The notes under the pieces were generated by a model. The model had not been told where the DNA came from, did no database searches, and saw nothing but the letters and a program-made list of their open reading frames with translations. 64,000 nucleotides of DNA from Lamellibrachia satsuma. Its lineage: Eukaryota; Annelida; Polychaeta; Sabellida; Siboglinidae. Below, one piece after another: positions 12,503 through 27,551 of the stretch. The position numbers and the translations under genes are program-made. Within the stretch, counting starts at the first letter, position 1; each line of letters opens with the position of its first letter. The stretch lies in contig BSQZ01000039.1 in NCBI GenBank assembly GCA_033239005.1, forward strand, positions 115,816 to 179,815. The letters are read 5' to 3'.

Positions 12503-12505
<3 letters not shown>

Positions 12506-12558
<53 letters not shown>

Positions 12559-12573
12559 TATAATATATATATA

Positions 12574-12658
<85 letters not shown>
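12506..12658. repeat. (TA)n microsatellite
   Basis: About 150 bp of TA dinucleotides with three TATTA/TTATAA interruptions. It separates the LINE RT fragment from the 5' LTR of Gypsy-1. Confidence 0.97.
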
Positions 12659-12661
<3 letters not shown>

Positions 12662-12760
12662 CCTGATCATTCTGTTAGGTGGCGCTAGGTGGCGCCACGT
12701 TATGTTGTTGGTGTAATTTTTTTCCTTGTCTTAAATGTAGCAAGTGATTACCATTTATTT

Positions 12761-12800
<40 letters not shown>

Positions 12801-13916
12801 CGTCTTATGATTATGACATTTGTTTTATGTGGTTCATACCAAAACGTAGTAATAATTGCGAGGAACGCGAGATTTAAATCGTGGCGCGGGAGAACCCCTG
12901 GACTCGGACTGTGAGCCCCGAAGTGTGTTTCGGCTGCAATTGTAATTTACGGTGCCATTTTTCAATTTTACTACATTCAATTTGCTACATCCATATTGCA
13001 CTATCAAGGGAGTGGTTGGTGAATTATATTTCCTGCTGTCGTACCATCTTGCTATGCTGTATTGCCTGTTTGTTTGTTTTAATCTTAATCATTAATGGTC
13101 TCTTGTACTATTGTCGTACAGATGAGCGATAATGCAATTCGTTCGGATAATGTGTCGACTGTAGATTCTCTAAGGACCCCGTAATCTAAGGAGACCAACC
13201 GTAAGATTCAAGTTTAACATACCAACCCAGTAGAGTGATATTAAGATTTAACTTTTACAATGTGTTTATTTGGTAATGGTGTGGTCGGTGTGTTCGCAGT
13301 TAGTCGCTAGATGGTGACACTTAATTCTCGAGTTATGTTGTGATGTTTGGGTTCACCAGTAGTCGCTAGATGGTGACACCATTTGGAGCCAAGTGACAGT
13401 TTACAACTTGAACTATTTTGACTTAAACTGTATTGTTGGTGGATTTTTTAATCCACTGCTATTTGTACCTTAATCTTTGATTATCCAATCGAGTAATATG
13501 TATCGTCCTGGAGCTGGTATATAATTCCCAGCATTGTGACTGGTAGATATAGATGGTTATAGCCAGACAGCCAGGTATCTAACTCTTGTATGTTGTCTTG
13601 TATGCTGTATCTAGTTTCACCACTAATACTTTGCATTCGGCATGTTATGGCTCACCTGACAGATCAGAGCCATCTTGCTTAGTACCGGTTGTTGTTTGAG
13701 GGTTTTTTAGTTATTGTTTGGTGTAAAGTAGAGGAGTGGAGTCATTATTGGGACTGATGTGAATTTGTAGTTGTTCTTACGTGATTATTATAATTTTTAC
13801 TCCTAAATCCTTTCGTCTTTTCCCTTACGCTTAAAAGAAATAACTTTGTTTATAGTACAACTATACAGTAATCATTATTGCTGTGGCCTAATTTGTAATA
13901 GTAACCAGGGCTTACA
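12657..13916 (+). repeat. Gypsy-1 5' LTR
   Basis: Starts near TGACCTGATCATTCTG and ends near GTAATAGTAACCA or CTTACA (TG...CA). It is paired with 18994-20106. It contains an internal (TA)n at 12764-12798, two AGGTGGCGC motifs in tandem at 12677-12695, and two copies of TAGTCGCTAGATGGTGACAC (about 13302 and 13361). About 170 bp at roughly 13530-13700 is absent from the 3' LTR. The exact right edge (13907 or 13916) is ambiguous because the 3' LTR runs into (TG)n there. Confidence 0.9.
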
Positions 13917-13919
13917 TTT

Positions 13920-13937
13920 TGGTGTCAGAAGCGGGAT
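13920..13937 (+). other. Gypsy-1 primer binding site (tRNA-Leu type)
   Basis: TGGTGTCAGAAGCGGGAT lies just downstream of the 5' LTR. It begins with TGG, complementary to the CCA tail, and resembles the complement of the 3' end of tRNA-Leu. The tRNA assignment is from memory of PBS types, not from an alignment. Confidence 0.7.
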
Positions 13938-14037
13938 GGGCTAAACAAAGTTTTTTTGTTTCTAGTCTGCTTTTAATTTTTATTAAACAACAACTGGGAA
14001 AGGCAGGCTGGAGGATGTCCAGGACGAACTGGCGGCA

Positions 14038-14925
14038 ATGCAGCAAGCGTTACAGCGAATGAGGGATCGGGCTGGACAACCTGCGACCAGCGTTGTGATT
14101 CAGCGTGAACGCAAACTGCGTCACTTCAGTGGGGCCGGCGACGTGTCCCTGGTGGATTGGCTGGAGGAGGCGAGGGCCTGCATCATTGTGCAGGGTCTGA
14201 CAGGACGTGCTGCAGCAAATTTCGCGATCAGCTATCTGGAGGGAGCAGCCCGGATGGAGATGCGGTGTCAGCCTGACGAAGTTAGGGGTGACGCAGAACA
14301 GATCTTCTCTGCCCTGGAGGAGGTGTTTGGAGAGAAAAGCTCCACATCACAGCTACTGGGAGCGTTCTACGAACGACGGCAACATAATTCAGAAACAATA
14401 TCGGACTTCTCGCATGGCCTGGTCGAGCTGGTGGTCCGCCTGCAAGGGACATCACCAGGAATAGCCGACGACCGCGACCGGATGTTGCGCGAACAGCTGA
14501 TTGAGAATGTGCGCGACGTCCATCTCCGATGGGAATTGAAACGTCGGGTCGAGCGCGAGCCAGCCAGCACATTTCTGGCGATCCGGAAAGTGGCCCTGAT
14601 GAGGTGGAAGACGTGGCTCCCAGGAAGACCAGGGCGTACGTGGCCCAGTGTGACGCAACGCCCCCTGATGCATTGGCCAAAGTCTGGGATGAGTTGGCTG
14701 CCCAGAGAAAGCTGTTATCTGAGGGACTAGCTGCCCAACAGCACGCAATCACCGAGGTGCTGAGTCAGCAGCAGCAGATTCTGTCTGCCATGGCAAGCGG
14801 CCCCGGACCGAGGCAGTGGGGTCGTTCCAGTGAAGCCGGACGTGGAGTGGAGTGCTTCCACTACCACAAACGTGGACATATCCGGCGCGATTGTCGAGCA
14901 TATCAGCGTTCAGCTCATTTAAACT
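14038..14925 (+). pseudogene. Gypsy-1 gag, frameshifted
   Basis: Retrotransposon capsid/nucleocapsid protein. The first frame (14038-14730) carries a capsid-like helical region with FGEKSSTSQLLGAFYERRQ and ETISDFSHGLVEL. Near 14550-14700 the coding sense moves to another frame (VWDELAAQRKLLSEGL, AITEVLSQQQQILSAMA) that ends with a zinc-knuckle-like CFHYHKRGHIRRDC. The second Cys of the CX2CX4HX4C knuckle is Tyr. The frame is also open upstream of the ATG at 14038, so the true start may lie nearer the PBS. Gag would package the element RNA. This copy could not make an intact protein. Confidence 0.85.
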
Positions 14926-14929
14926 GAAC

Positions 14930-15892
14930 GAGTCCACCCCCCGTCAGGGCCTGGGGGCGGATGTGAATCAAGTGGCCCAAGAACGGGGACGGCCCATAGA
15001 TGGGCTAGAACATTTGATTGGCGATTCACCAATCATCACGGTGACAATGGCGGGTGTCAACGTAGAATGTGTGGTGGACACTGGAAGCCCGGTGACACTT
15101 GTAAACGAGTCGTTCTACCTGGCCCTCCTGCAGCCTCGTGGCCACAAACTTACGACGGTACGGAACTGGCTGACAATTCGAGCTGCTGATGGTCTGGAAT
15201 TGCCATATCTCGGCTATTTTAAGACATACATTGTGTTGGCTGGCAGTACTGTGTGCAACCGAACTGTCCTGGTGGTCCGAGACTGTCCCAATGGTCGTCA
15301 AGTGCCGGGGCTCATTGGCACTAATGTACTGTCTGCAGTACCCCAAGTGACTTCTTGTCTGAGGGATTTGGGGACGAAGGGACAAGCCGCTAGAGAAACA
15401 GTGAAGTTTGCTCGTGTTGCTGGCTCACAGCCCGTCTGTGTACCAGCCCACTCAACGAGCTATGTACACGCACTTGGAGGGAAAGACGGCGTGACGGCAA
15501 TTCTTGAACCGTTGACATTGGACCCTGACAATCCACTGATTATATCAGCTGTCATCAGTGCTAGGACCTTCCCTGTGGCTGTTGTCAACACCACCCAGAG
15601 TGACATGTGGCTGAAACCACGGACCCGACTTGGCATGTTAAGACCCGTACAAGTCTTGGGCACTAGAGACTTGCAAGTCGAAGTGAATAACAGTGAGATT
15701 GTTGTGATCAACCAGTCGCTGCTTGACACCAATTCACCGGACAAGATGGACACACCCCGATTGCCACCTGTTGATCTGTCCAACTTTCCAGGCACGAGTG
15801 ATGAGTTGCGGCTGGTCACGGAACTCTTCAGTCGCCATGCCAACGTGTTCGCCAAATCTGATGATGACTTAGGATGCACTGATGCTGTATAG
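14930..15892 (+). pseudogene. Gypsy-1 protease and pol N-terminus
   Basis: Open frame running from the gag end to a stop at 15890. The aspartic protease motif VECVVDTGSPVTLVN lies at about 15063-15107, with VPGLIGTNVLS as the downstream ILG-like motif near 15302. After the protease comes a linker ending in ELRLVTELFSRHANVFAKSD, the usual lead-in to the Gypsy RT. The stop (TAG) falls just before the RT and is presumably a mutation, since the RT homology continues in the same region. The protease cleaves Gag-Pol in active elements. Confidence 0.85.
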
Positions 15893-16827
15893 CACCGCAT
15901 TCGTACAACAGACCGGCGAATACCACCGACCCAGCTTGAAGAGGTGAAAGAACACTTGCAGAAACTACTTAGAAATGGCTGTATTGTTGAAAGTCAGAGT
16001 GATCACGCCAGTGCTATCGTGCTAGTGCGAAAGCGCCCTGGAGCGCTTCGACTGTGCTGTGACTACCGTGCATTGAATGCGAAAACGGTCAAGGATGCGC
16101 ACCCACTTCCTCGAATCGATGAATCCATGGATACCATGAAAGGGGCTCGTTGGTTTTCCACACTTTACCTGCAGTCCGTTTACAACCAGGTACGCATGCA
16201 CCCAGACGACCAGCACAAGACAGCATTCACAACACCGTTTGGACTGTATGAGTTTGCACGTATGCCGTTTGGCTTGTGTAATGCGCCTGCGACATTCCAA
16301 CGCCTAATGCAGACAGCATTTCGCAATGAACTGTACACCGTATTGCTGTGCTACTTGGATGACATTATCATCTTTGTCAAACACATTTCCGAGCACATAC
16401 GCCGACTCGATGTTGTGTTCACGAAACTGGCCGAATATGGTCTCAAGTTGGACTTAAAGAAGTGTTCTTTCTTCCGAGACGAAGTAAACTACCTGGGCCA
16501 TCGCGTGTCGGCAGAGGGCATTGCAACAGATCCGAACAAGATCACTGATGTAACGAACTGGCCTACCCCCTCGACACTCAAGGAGCTTCGCTCATTCCTT
16601 GGCTTTGCATCCTACTACCGTCGATACGTGTCGCGCTTCACACAGATTGCCAGCCCTCTACACCAACTGGTGACGTCAATGTGTCAGGATGTGAAAGGCA
16701 AGCATAGGAAGAGTGCCCACGTGAAACTCGGAGATCGGTGGACGAAGGATTGTGACAATGCCTTCAGCACCTTGAAACACACCCTCACTACTGCCCCAGT
16801 ACTGCAGACTACGCCCAGCCGTTTATT
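15893..16827 (+). pseudogene. Gypsy-1 reverse transcriptase, motif A mutated
   Basis: RT domain with LRLCCDYRALNAKTVKDAHP, PFGLYEFARMPFGLCNAPAT (motif B region), LLCYLDDIIIF (motif C, YLDD intact), and the thumb LGHRVSAEGIATDPNKI and LRSFLGFASYYRRYVSRF. Motif A reads FSTLYLQSVYNQV where Gypsy elements have FSTLDLxSGYxQ, so the catalytic Asp is Tyr. With the upstream stop and a downstream frameshift near 16815, this copy is non-functional. Confidence 0.92.
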
Positions 16828-17518
16828 GTGGAGACAGATGCATGTGACCGAGGATTGGGTGCAGTGTTGAGCCAAATGCAAGAGGGAAGACTGCGGATCA
16901 TTGCCTATGCCAGTCGAGGGCTGCGTGGAGCTGAACGCAATGCTGCCAACTACTCGTCCAAGAAGTTGGAGCTGTTGGCACTAAAGTGGGCCGTGACAGA
17001 GAAATTTCGTGACTACCTCCTAGGCAGCAAATTCACCATCTACACAGACAACAACCCGTTGACGTACTTGATGAAGAAGACAAAGCTCCCTGCCTTGGAG
17101 CAAAGATGGGCGTCTGCACTGGCTCCGTTTGATTTTGACATTCGGTATCGTGCAGCTCGTCATAATGCCAATGCTTATGCCCTGTCACGGATGACACGCC
17201 AGACTGTGCCGATGGACGATAATGATGTCAGCAGTTGTTTCGAAGAAGTGACTCGATCAACAGCACTCCCAGCAACATTGCGTGTGAACTTGGTGGAGTC
17301 AGCTGTGCAGTGTATACAGCAGCCTGTCGTGACGCAAGTCAACGTGACCGGTAGCGCCCTCAAGTCGAGTGGAACACTATCCAGCATTCCACCATCACAG
17401 ATGAGTGAGCTGCAACAGAAACACCCAACCATTGGCAGATTGATAATGTTTCGAGCCCGCGATCGTCGACCCGACCGAACCGAGCGGTTAGCTGAATTGC
17501 CAAAAACCGCTAACGCTG
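16828..17518 (+). pseudogene. Gypsy-1 RNase H
   Basis: Frameshifted relative to the RT. It contains the RNase H signatures ETDACDRGLGAVLSQ (first Asp), RNAANYSSKKLELLALKWAV (Glu), FTIYTDNNPLTYL (Asp) and ARHNANAYALSRM (last Asp region, with ADALSR changed to AYALSR). It degrades the RNA strand of the RNA-DNA hybrid in active elements. It is followed by a spacer before the integrase zinc-binding domain. Confidence 0.9.
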
Positions 17519-18941
17519 TTGAAACAGTGGGACCGAATTGTTGAAAAGGACCATGTTCTCTTTCGACGCATGGTGACAACCCAGGGTGACACCCTGGATC
17601 AGCTGCTACTGCCTGAATGTCTCAAGGAAAGTGTAGTGAAAGGTGTACATGACGACGCTGGCCACCAAGGGGTGGAACGAATCGACCAGCTTGCTCGCGT
17701 CCGCTGCTACTGGCCCAATATGCCGATGTGAAGCAGTGGGTAGAGAAGTGTGCTCGATGCACAGTCGCCAAGATGCCACACACGGCTGTGCGGACACATC
17801 TTGGTCGACTGGTGGCAACACAACAACTTGAAGTACCTGCCATCGATTTCACTCCTCTGGAAGCATCATCTGATGGCTGTGAAAACGTTTTGGTTATCAC
17901 AGATGTGTTCAACAAATACACGGTGGCTGTGGCTACACGGAACCAGAAAGTTGTGGCAGAGTACTGGTGAAAAAATGGTTCCTGTCGTATGGGATACCAT
18001 TGCGTCTCCACAGTGACCTGGGGCGGAACTTTGAGTCGGCCGTCATCCGCTCGTTGTGTCAGTTGTATGGCATCCAGAAGTCACATACGACCCCATATCA
18101 TCCCGAAACGGGCAAGTGGAGCGGTTCAACCGGACACTCCATGATCTGCTGCGGACGCTGCCACCAACCAAGAAGAGGCGATGGGCAGACTTCCTGCTAG
18201 AAGTTGTACATGCGTACAACACCACGCCACACGCCAGTACTGGATACTCCCCCCATTACTTGATGTTTGGGCGTGACAGACGGATGCCAGTTGATCTTCT
18301 CCTGTTTGGTGGCGATACACCTGCTGTCGATGACAACTGGGTGCAGCATCATCAAGAGCGGTTACGCCATGCCTACGAACTCGCCCGTGCGCAGATGGAC
18401 CGTGCTGCTGATGCACGCAAGATGACGTACGATCGTCATACGAAAGACCTTCCGCTCTCGGCCGGAGAACGCGTCTACCTACGGAAATCATGCTATTAAG
18501 GGACGCAACAAGATTCAGGATGTCTGGGACGGCAAGGTATACCGGGTGGTATCGCGGCAAGGCACCAACCACGTCTACGTTGTGGAGCCAGCTGACGGGT
18601 TCGGCGAACCACGCACCGTTAATCGAGCGGAGATTCGCCAGTGCACTCAGCCGACTGGGGGCCTGAGACCACGCAAGTTGCCGTGTGCACCAACTAGTGC
18701 ACCAGACGTTGACTCGTATGGGTCGAGTGCTTCGTCAAATACGCCCTGGATGTGCTCCGTGCCAGAGGTCCCGCAAGGCAGACCACCACGCAGACTTCAG
18801 AGACCGCCACCGCGCGCAGTGACACCTGAGTCCTCGTCAGACGAGCAGACGGCAGAGCAACCCCTCCGCCGGACTCATCGTGCCACTGCTGGGTTGCACT
18901 CTAACCCACTGAACCTGCCACGGTCTGTGACGCAAAAGTGA
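17519..18941 (+). pseudogene. Gypsy-1 integrase, multiple frameshifts
   Basis: The HHCC zinc domain is visible (HDDAGHQGVERIDQLARV, then KCARCTVAK after a frame change at about 17729). The catalytic core is split by a stop at 17968: DFTPLEASSDG and LVITDVFNKYTVAVAT, then RLHSDLGRNFESAV. After another shift come VERFNRTLHDLLRTLP and HASTGYSPHYLMFGRDRR. The C-terminal part (GERVYLRK, then SRQGTNHVYVVEPADG) is shifted again near 18500 and ends at 18941 with a basic, Pro-rich tail. At least four breaks exclude activity. Confidence 0.9.
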
Positions 18942-18978
18942 ATGATGGTGTTTAGCTCCTTCACAGTATTGGATGAGC

Positions 18979-18993
18979 ATAAGGAGTGGAGGG
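18979..18993 (+). other. Gypsy-1 polypurine tract
   Basis: The purine-rich run ATAAGGAGTGGAGGG ends immediately before the 3' LTR, the expected place for plus-strand priming. Confidence 0.7.
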
Positions 18994-22060
<3,067 letters not shown>

Positions 22061-22237
22061 ACTGGTCTACCTAACGTAGTGTTAAGGGTCTTTCACCCTG
22101 CTGCTGAAAAGCCGTTCCACGTATCTGCGCTGACTACAAAACAAGATAATATATTGTCGATGCAGCGGCAGGTTGGACAAATAGTGTAATACGTTAAGTC
22201 TTTCACCCCCATTTCGAAGCAACTTGTGCAGGATCAC

Positions 22238-22320
22238 GCAGTACGCATGCGCTGCGGTGGAGGATAAAAGAAGGACTCTGCGCCCACAACGCCTCTCGTC
22301 TCTTCAGAATCGGAAACAAC
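22238..22320 (+). promoter_or_regulatory. Candidate core promoter and 5' UTR of the secreted-peptide gene
   Basis: A TATA-like GATAAAAG at 22263-22270 lies about 30 bp before a pyrimidine-rich GCCTCTCGTCTCTTCAG stretch suited to transcription initiation, and 51 bp before the ATG at 22321. Upstream, TACGCATGCGCTG at about 22237 resembles an NRF1 site. The ATG context (ACAACATGA) has A at -3. Spacing and composition fit a short-leader TATA promoter. No expression evidence is available. Confidence 0.5.
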
Positions 22321-22393
22321 ATGAAGTTAATTGTCGCTCTTCTGTTGGTTGTCGTCGTGTCGGGTGCCCTGGCTCGGCCGCCGAGAAGGAAAA
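22321..22393 (+). CDS. Exon 1 of a candidate secreted peptide gene (signal peptide)
   Basis: Begins with ATG and encodes MKLIVALLLVVVVSGALA, a textbook signal peptide with an ALA cleavage site, followed by RPPRRK. If the GT at 22394 is the donor, the exon ends in phase 1 and joins the phase-1 acceptor of exon 2 in frame. The neighbouring GT at 22396 (GTATGT) looks stronger by consensus, but would give phase 0 and reach a stop after four codons of exon 2. Without splicing the frame stops nine codons further on. The predicted 69-residue precursor would enter the secretory pathway. The basic RRK and later KK and RR pairs could be proprotein-convertase sites. The family is not recognised. Confidence 0.6.
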
Positions 22394-23043
<650 letters not shown>

Positions 23044-23059
23044 GCATCAATATATGTGC

Positions 23060-23616
23060 ATGATTTGTACTGATTACTCTGAAAAAAAACCTTTCATTAT
23101 AGTCCAGTTGTTACGAAATAAAATCGCCTTATAATGATGCAAATTCCACCACTGGCAGTAGTATCCTGATGGCAAACTTGGAACAGGTAGGTATGATTAT
23201 TATATGACTAACGAGAAGGGTGTTTGTCTATGTTCGAAGGGTGTTTGTCTGTGCCTTTCGTATATCACAATAGCAGCTCCGTGATAGTAGCGGATTCCCA
23301 CCATTATAACTGCATAAATAGTAAATTAACTCACTGGTTTCAGTGAGTTAATTTACGCGCGAAAGTCAGTATCAGAATGAGGGACAACCGAACATTTATG
23401 CAATATTTAATAGATATGTCTTGAGTTTTTTTCGGAAAATAGCACTGTAATTACCCAAGCAGGTAATATTCGCACGCTCCCGGTAGGGAACTCATAGTCA
23501 TTCTTGCTACGGTCAGCCTCTTGGTTGAAGCCTTAGTTCCCAGTAGAGGCTTGCATTGCGCAGTGATGTCCTCAGGGGGGTAGGGTTGGGCATATAAATA
23601 TGCTAAACACGCACGC

Positions 23617-23678
<62 letters not shown>

Positions 23679-23850
23679 GATCGCTCTTTCTTGTGGACGC
23701 GTCCGTGATTATAAAAATTATGCTGATAACATATCGGCGTGGGACTCATTGTCATATTTGCTACGGTGGGCCTCTCGTTTCATGGCCTACTCCCCAGTAG
23801 AGGCTTGTATGACGCAATAATGTCCTCGGGGGGGGGGGGGTCCAACGAGC
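23060..23850. repeat. Interspersed repeat module, copy 2 with a partial third copy
   Basis: Blocks match 20829-22060 in the same order. The terminal part occurs twice here (about 23440-23580 and 23690-23830), the two occurrences separated by a (CA)n tract at 23622-23678. Both end in a G run (GTCCTCGGGGG; a (G)13 at 23828). There is no protein. Confidence 0.75.
23622..23678. repeat. (CA)n microsatellite
   Basis: About 28 CA units, preceded by a CACGCACGCACACG variant stretch. Confidence 0.97.
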
Positions 23851-23885
23851 ACTTTTTTGAGATAAAGTTTTTACTTAAAACAAAT

Positions 23886-24412
23886 CATCCCAGAACTCCT
23901 CGAACTCCGCGTCTATATTTTCTTAACTGCCATTTCAACAGGCATAATTAACTAGTGTAAATAATTTTATTTTTAGAAGGCAAGTGGACAATGAAGCCAT
24001 TGGCTTGTTGAAATCTCCAAACTCCATATTGCTGCAAAACAGATTCACATCACCAGATCTCGGGAAATCGTGAATGAATCCACGGTCCTTTTATTTTTGT
24101 CTCAGTGAATATTCACAGATCCGACATCATTGGGGTCTATGTTAACATATATATGGACGTTTTATTCTTAAACACTATACAATATTTTATTAGAATCCGC
24201 CTTGAGTATGTATGTTTGCAGGGGCGGATCTAAGCTTGTTGGCAGGGGGGTCTCAGTCAGTCGTAGTCATGTCATGCTACTTACCAACCGGGGTGGGGGG
24301 GCGACACACGTGTCGTTCTACTTACATAAGGATTAATATTAGCCGGCTGCTAATACTTCAGTATTTACATTGACACTAGTTCCGCCTTCATGGGTGGGGG
24401 ACCGGGACAAGT
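23886..24412 (+). repeat. Left flank duplication bracketing the palindrome
   Basis: Matches 39600-40320 in the same orientation (AACTCCGCGTCTATATTTTC, CACATCACCAGATCTCGGGA, GTAGTCATGTCATGCTACTT, and so on). It includes AATGAAGCCATTGGCTTG, related to the LINE tail motif. Left and right copies differ by small indels and by an insertion containing (TA)n in the right copy. Confidence 0.85.
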
Positions 24413-24794
24413 CCGCCTGTTGAAGTCAAGGGTAGTTCACACCTATTTATTATAGTTAGCGTTGTATTAGCACAGCTGTATTGTAAGATCGCTCTGAAAG
24501 GAAGATCGCTGATGCACACATCAAGTGCGGCCGAGGTCATTAACTTGAACACAGCTTCACATCGCCGCCATTCCGTTTGTTCTTGTTGCTTTTCTCTTTT
24601 CCATCGGGGTCGCTTCATTAGCATCACACATGTCCGAATTGCGCTTAGTAATTATATGTGAACAGTTGCTCACGTATCTCAAAAGGGGTTTTGCAGCAAG
24701 ATTAATTATTTACGCCACTAAAATAGAGTCGTTTTACTGCTGATTATTTGCGGTTATACACAATGAGTGCAAAAACGAGATTCAACTATGATAA
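24413..24794. other. Spacer before the palindrome, nothing recognised
   Basis: No repeat partner or coding signature was found. A 79-codon minus-strand open frame (24388-24627) has no recognisable feature. Confidence 0.4.
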
Positions 24795-25004
24795 AACACG
24801 AAAGTAGTAGATATAGACATCTGGCAAAGCAATTCCGGTGTCCATGTGTCTGAACGACTTCCGGTTGCGCGCGCAGCCAATCAGAGCCCCCCTGAGCACA
24901 CATCCAAGAGCGCAGTGCCTTCTGGGTAACCTAAGCGCCACCTAGCGACTGGAGCTAACCCTAAACGTCTAGAGCGCCCCCTGGCGACTGAATTAAATTT
25001 TAAT

Positions 25005-25096
25005 TTAATTTTATTTTATTAAAAAAAAAAAATTTATTATTATTTTTTTTTTATTATTATTATTATTTTTTTTTTTATTTTTTTTTTATATTTTAA
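25005..25096. repeat. A/T homopolymer-rich tract, left arm
   Basis: Runs of A, T and ATT. The right-arm partner is about 38200-38295. Length differs between arms, as expected for slippage. Confidence 0.9.
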
Positions 25097-25234
25097 TTTT
25101 AACTGTGCGCGCAGCCTCACAACCTTCTGGGTAGCCCGAGCGCCCCCTGGTCCGTAACCCTATCCATAACCCTAGAGCGTCCCCATTGGTAAGCCGTTAC
25201 AACGAAGCAATAGAAAAGCTACGCAATATTGTAC

Positions 25235-25920
25235 ACAAACGTTAGACAGAGGACTCTGAAGTCTCTTGCTATTATCATTAACAGGGTCATTAATAACTGA
25301 GATCAAAGGACCTAACGAGGAGACGAGAAACTAACAAAACACGATATCGTACTATATTTTCTTTATATGTAAATATTTAAAAATAATGCGCTCTTACACT
25401 TTATCCATAACTCCTACAGTTTACCCATAATTCCTACAATTTACCCATAATTCTCCTATTGAATAAGAGTACAAGGACATTTTATAAAATTTTTTTATTT
25501 TTTTTTGGAAAATAATGACACAATATCGTCCACTAAAGTTAGACAGAGGACTCTAAAGTCTTTTGCCATACGCATATTTTCATTATATGTCAATATTGTT
25601 AAATAGTGCGCTCTTACACTTTACCCATACCTCCTACAGTTTACCCATAATTCCTACAATTTACCCATAATTCTCCAATTGAATAAGAATACAAGGACAT
25701 TTTATTAAATATTTGAAAATAATGACACAATATCGTCCACAAACGTTAGACAGAGGACTCTAAAGTCTCTTGCCATACGCATATTTTCGTTATATGTCAA
25801 TATTGTTAAATAGTGCGCTCTTACACTTTACCCATAACTCCTACAGTTTACCCATAACTCCTACAATTTACTCATAATTCCTACAATTTACCCATAATTC
25901 CTACAATTTACCCAGCACAC
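25235..25920 (+). repeat. About 210-bp tandem repeat, left arm
   Basis: Roughly three copies marked by CACTTTACCCATAACTCCTA (25395, 25616, 25822) and GTTAGACAGAGGACTCT (25242, 25540, 25747). Each contains its own short ACCCATAATTCCTACAATTT sub-repeats. Mirrored at about 37370-38060. Confidence 0.9.
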
Positions 25921-25984
25921 ATATGTAGTGAAGTGTGTTTGTTCGTTCACCTAGCTATAAAAAGAACGGGACTTTAGTTTCAAT

Positions 25985-26430
25985 AGTACATAGTCACTGT
26001 ATCCTGAGTACACAGCTAAAGTACATAGTCAATGTACCCACAGAACACAGCTAGAATACATAGTAACTGTACCCACAGTACACAGCTAGAATACATATTC
26101 ACTGTACAAAACGTACACGGTTAGAACACATAGTCACTGTACCCACTGTACACATCTAGAATACATAATCACAGTAACCACAGTACACGGCTAGAAAACA
26201 TAATCAATGTAACCACATTACACGGCTGGAACACATAATCACAGTAAATTCATAGCCACTGTACCCACAGTACACAGCTAGAAAACATAGTCACTGGACC
26301 CACAGTACACATCTAGAATACATAGTCACTGCACCCATAGTACACAGCTATAATACATATTCACTGTACCCACTGTACACAGCTAGAATACATAATCACA
26401 GTAACCACAGTACACGGCTAGAATACATAC
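25985..26430 (+). repeat. 35-bp satellite inside the left arm
   Basis: About 12 copies of the same 35-bp unit as at 1-1413, forward orientation. The family therefore lies both outside and inside the palindrome. Confidence 0.95.
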
Positions 26431-26529
26431 GAGCAGAAGTACTCACCGCGTATTCCGTAATATGACACCGCTCTGTCGCGTTCCCGAAAGGACGCATTAC
26501 GGCGATACTAACAGTTGACTAGTGGATTT

Positions 26530-26641
26530 TGGTACTCGGGAAATGCGCGTTTTAAAAGTAATCATATTAGCGCTGTAGTTAAAGCGTTGGTTCGCCCACT
26601 GGATGTCTGAACAAGTTGAAAGATAAGCCCCTCATTTGCAC
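26530..26641 (+). repeat. Direct repeat flanking the 41-bp array, copy 1
   Basis: GGTACTCGGGAAATGCGCGT, then AGTTAAAGCGTTGGTTCGC and CATTTGCAC. It matches 27420-27551 on the other side of the 41-bp tandem array. Confidence 0.85.
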
Positions 26642-26884
26642 AATACTGTGCAGTAATTTATTCTATGCCCGCTAAGATGAAATTCGGATTTCATTATTAT
26701 TCTTTTTGTCGTGTCTCTAAGAAGAGTAGACCACGTGACGTCCTGCCTGGCTAATAAAGACAGCGGGTATGCATCGACGAGTTGACCTGTATGCGTACAT
26801 CTAACATATTTAGGGCATTGGTTATCGTATGAAACATACGTAGCACGAGTAATGAGAGAGAGTACAGATTTGTCTTAGAAATAC

Positions 26885-27420
26885 CGCTTTTATATGTATT
26901 TTGTCACACTTAGTTACGTATGTAATGCTTTTAAGCTAAGTGTTTACCACATTTATCTGCATGTTAACACTTTTAAGCTAAGTAAATATAACTTTTATTT
27001 GTATGTTGCCACATTTTAGCTACGTAATTGCCACGCTTGGCTGTGTGTTAACGCTTTTAGCATATTAAGTTTCACTTTTAATTGTATGTTAACGCTATTT
27101 AGCTACGTATGTACCACATTTAGCTCAATGTTAACTTTTTTCGCAAAGTTTTTAGTTGTACGTTACGTACTTTTAGTTGCACGTTAACGCTTTTAAGCTA
27201 AGTAAGTACCAATTACAGCTACATGTTAATGATTTTAGCTAAGTAATTACCGCATTTAACTGTAAGGAATGATCATATTTAGCTATATGTTAACGCTTGT
27301 AAGCTAAGTAATTACCCCCATTTAGCTGTATGGTAACGCTTTTTAACTAAGTAATTATCGCATTTAGTTGCATGTTAACGCATTGAAACTAAGTATTTAC
27401 CACATTCACCTGTATGCTAA
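26885..27420 (+). repeat. 41-bp satellite, left arm
   Basis: About 13 degenerate units of roughly 41 bp combining TAACGCTTTTAAGCTAAGTA, ATTACCACATTTAGCTG and TATG. Mirrored at about 35870-36415. Confidence 0.88.
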
Positions 27421-27551
27421 GGTACTCGGGAAATGCGCGTGATAGATAACACGGTTTTCTGTAGTGATATTAACATTGTAGTTAAAGCGTTGGTTCGCAC
27501 ACTGGACGTATGCAAGTCTGAACAAGTTTAACGATAAGCCGGTCATTTGCA
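27420..27551 (+). repeat. Direct repeat flanking the 41-bp array, copy 2
   Basis: Second copy of the 26530 element, with a short insertion (TATGCAAGT). The arrangement repeat-array-repeat looks like a composite unit of about 1 kb. Confidence 0.85.
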
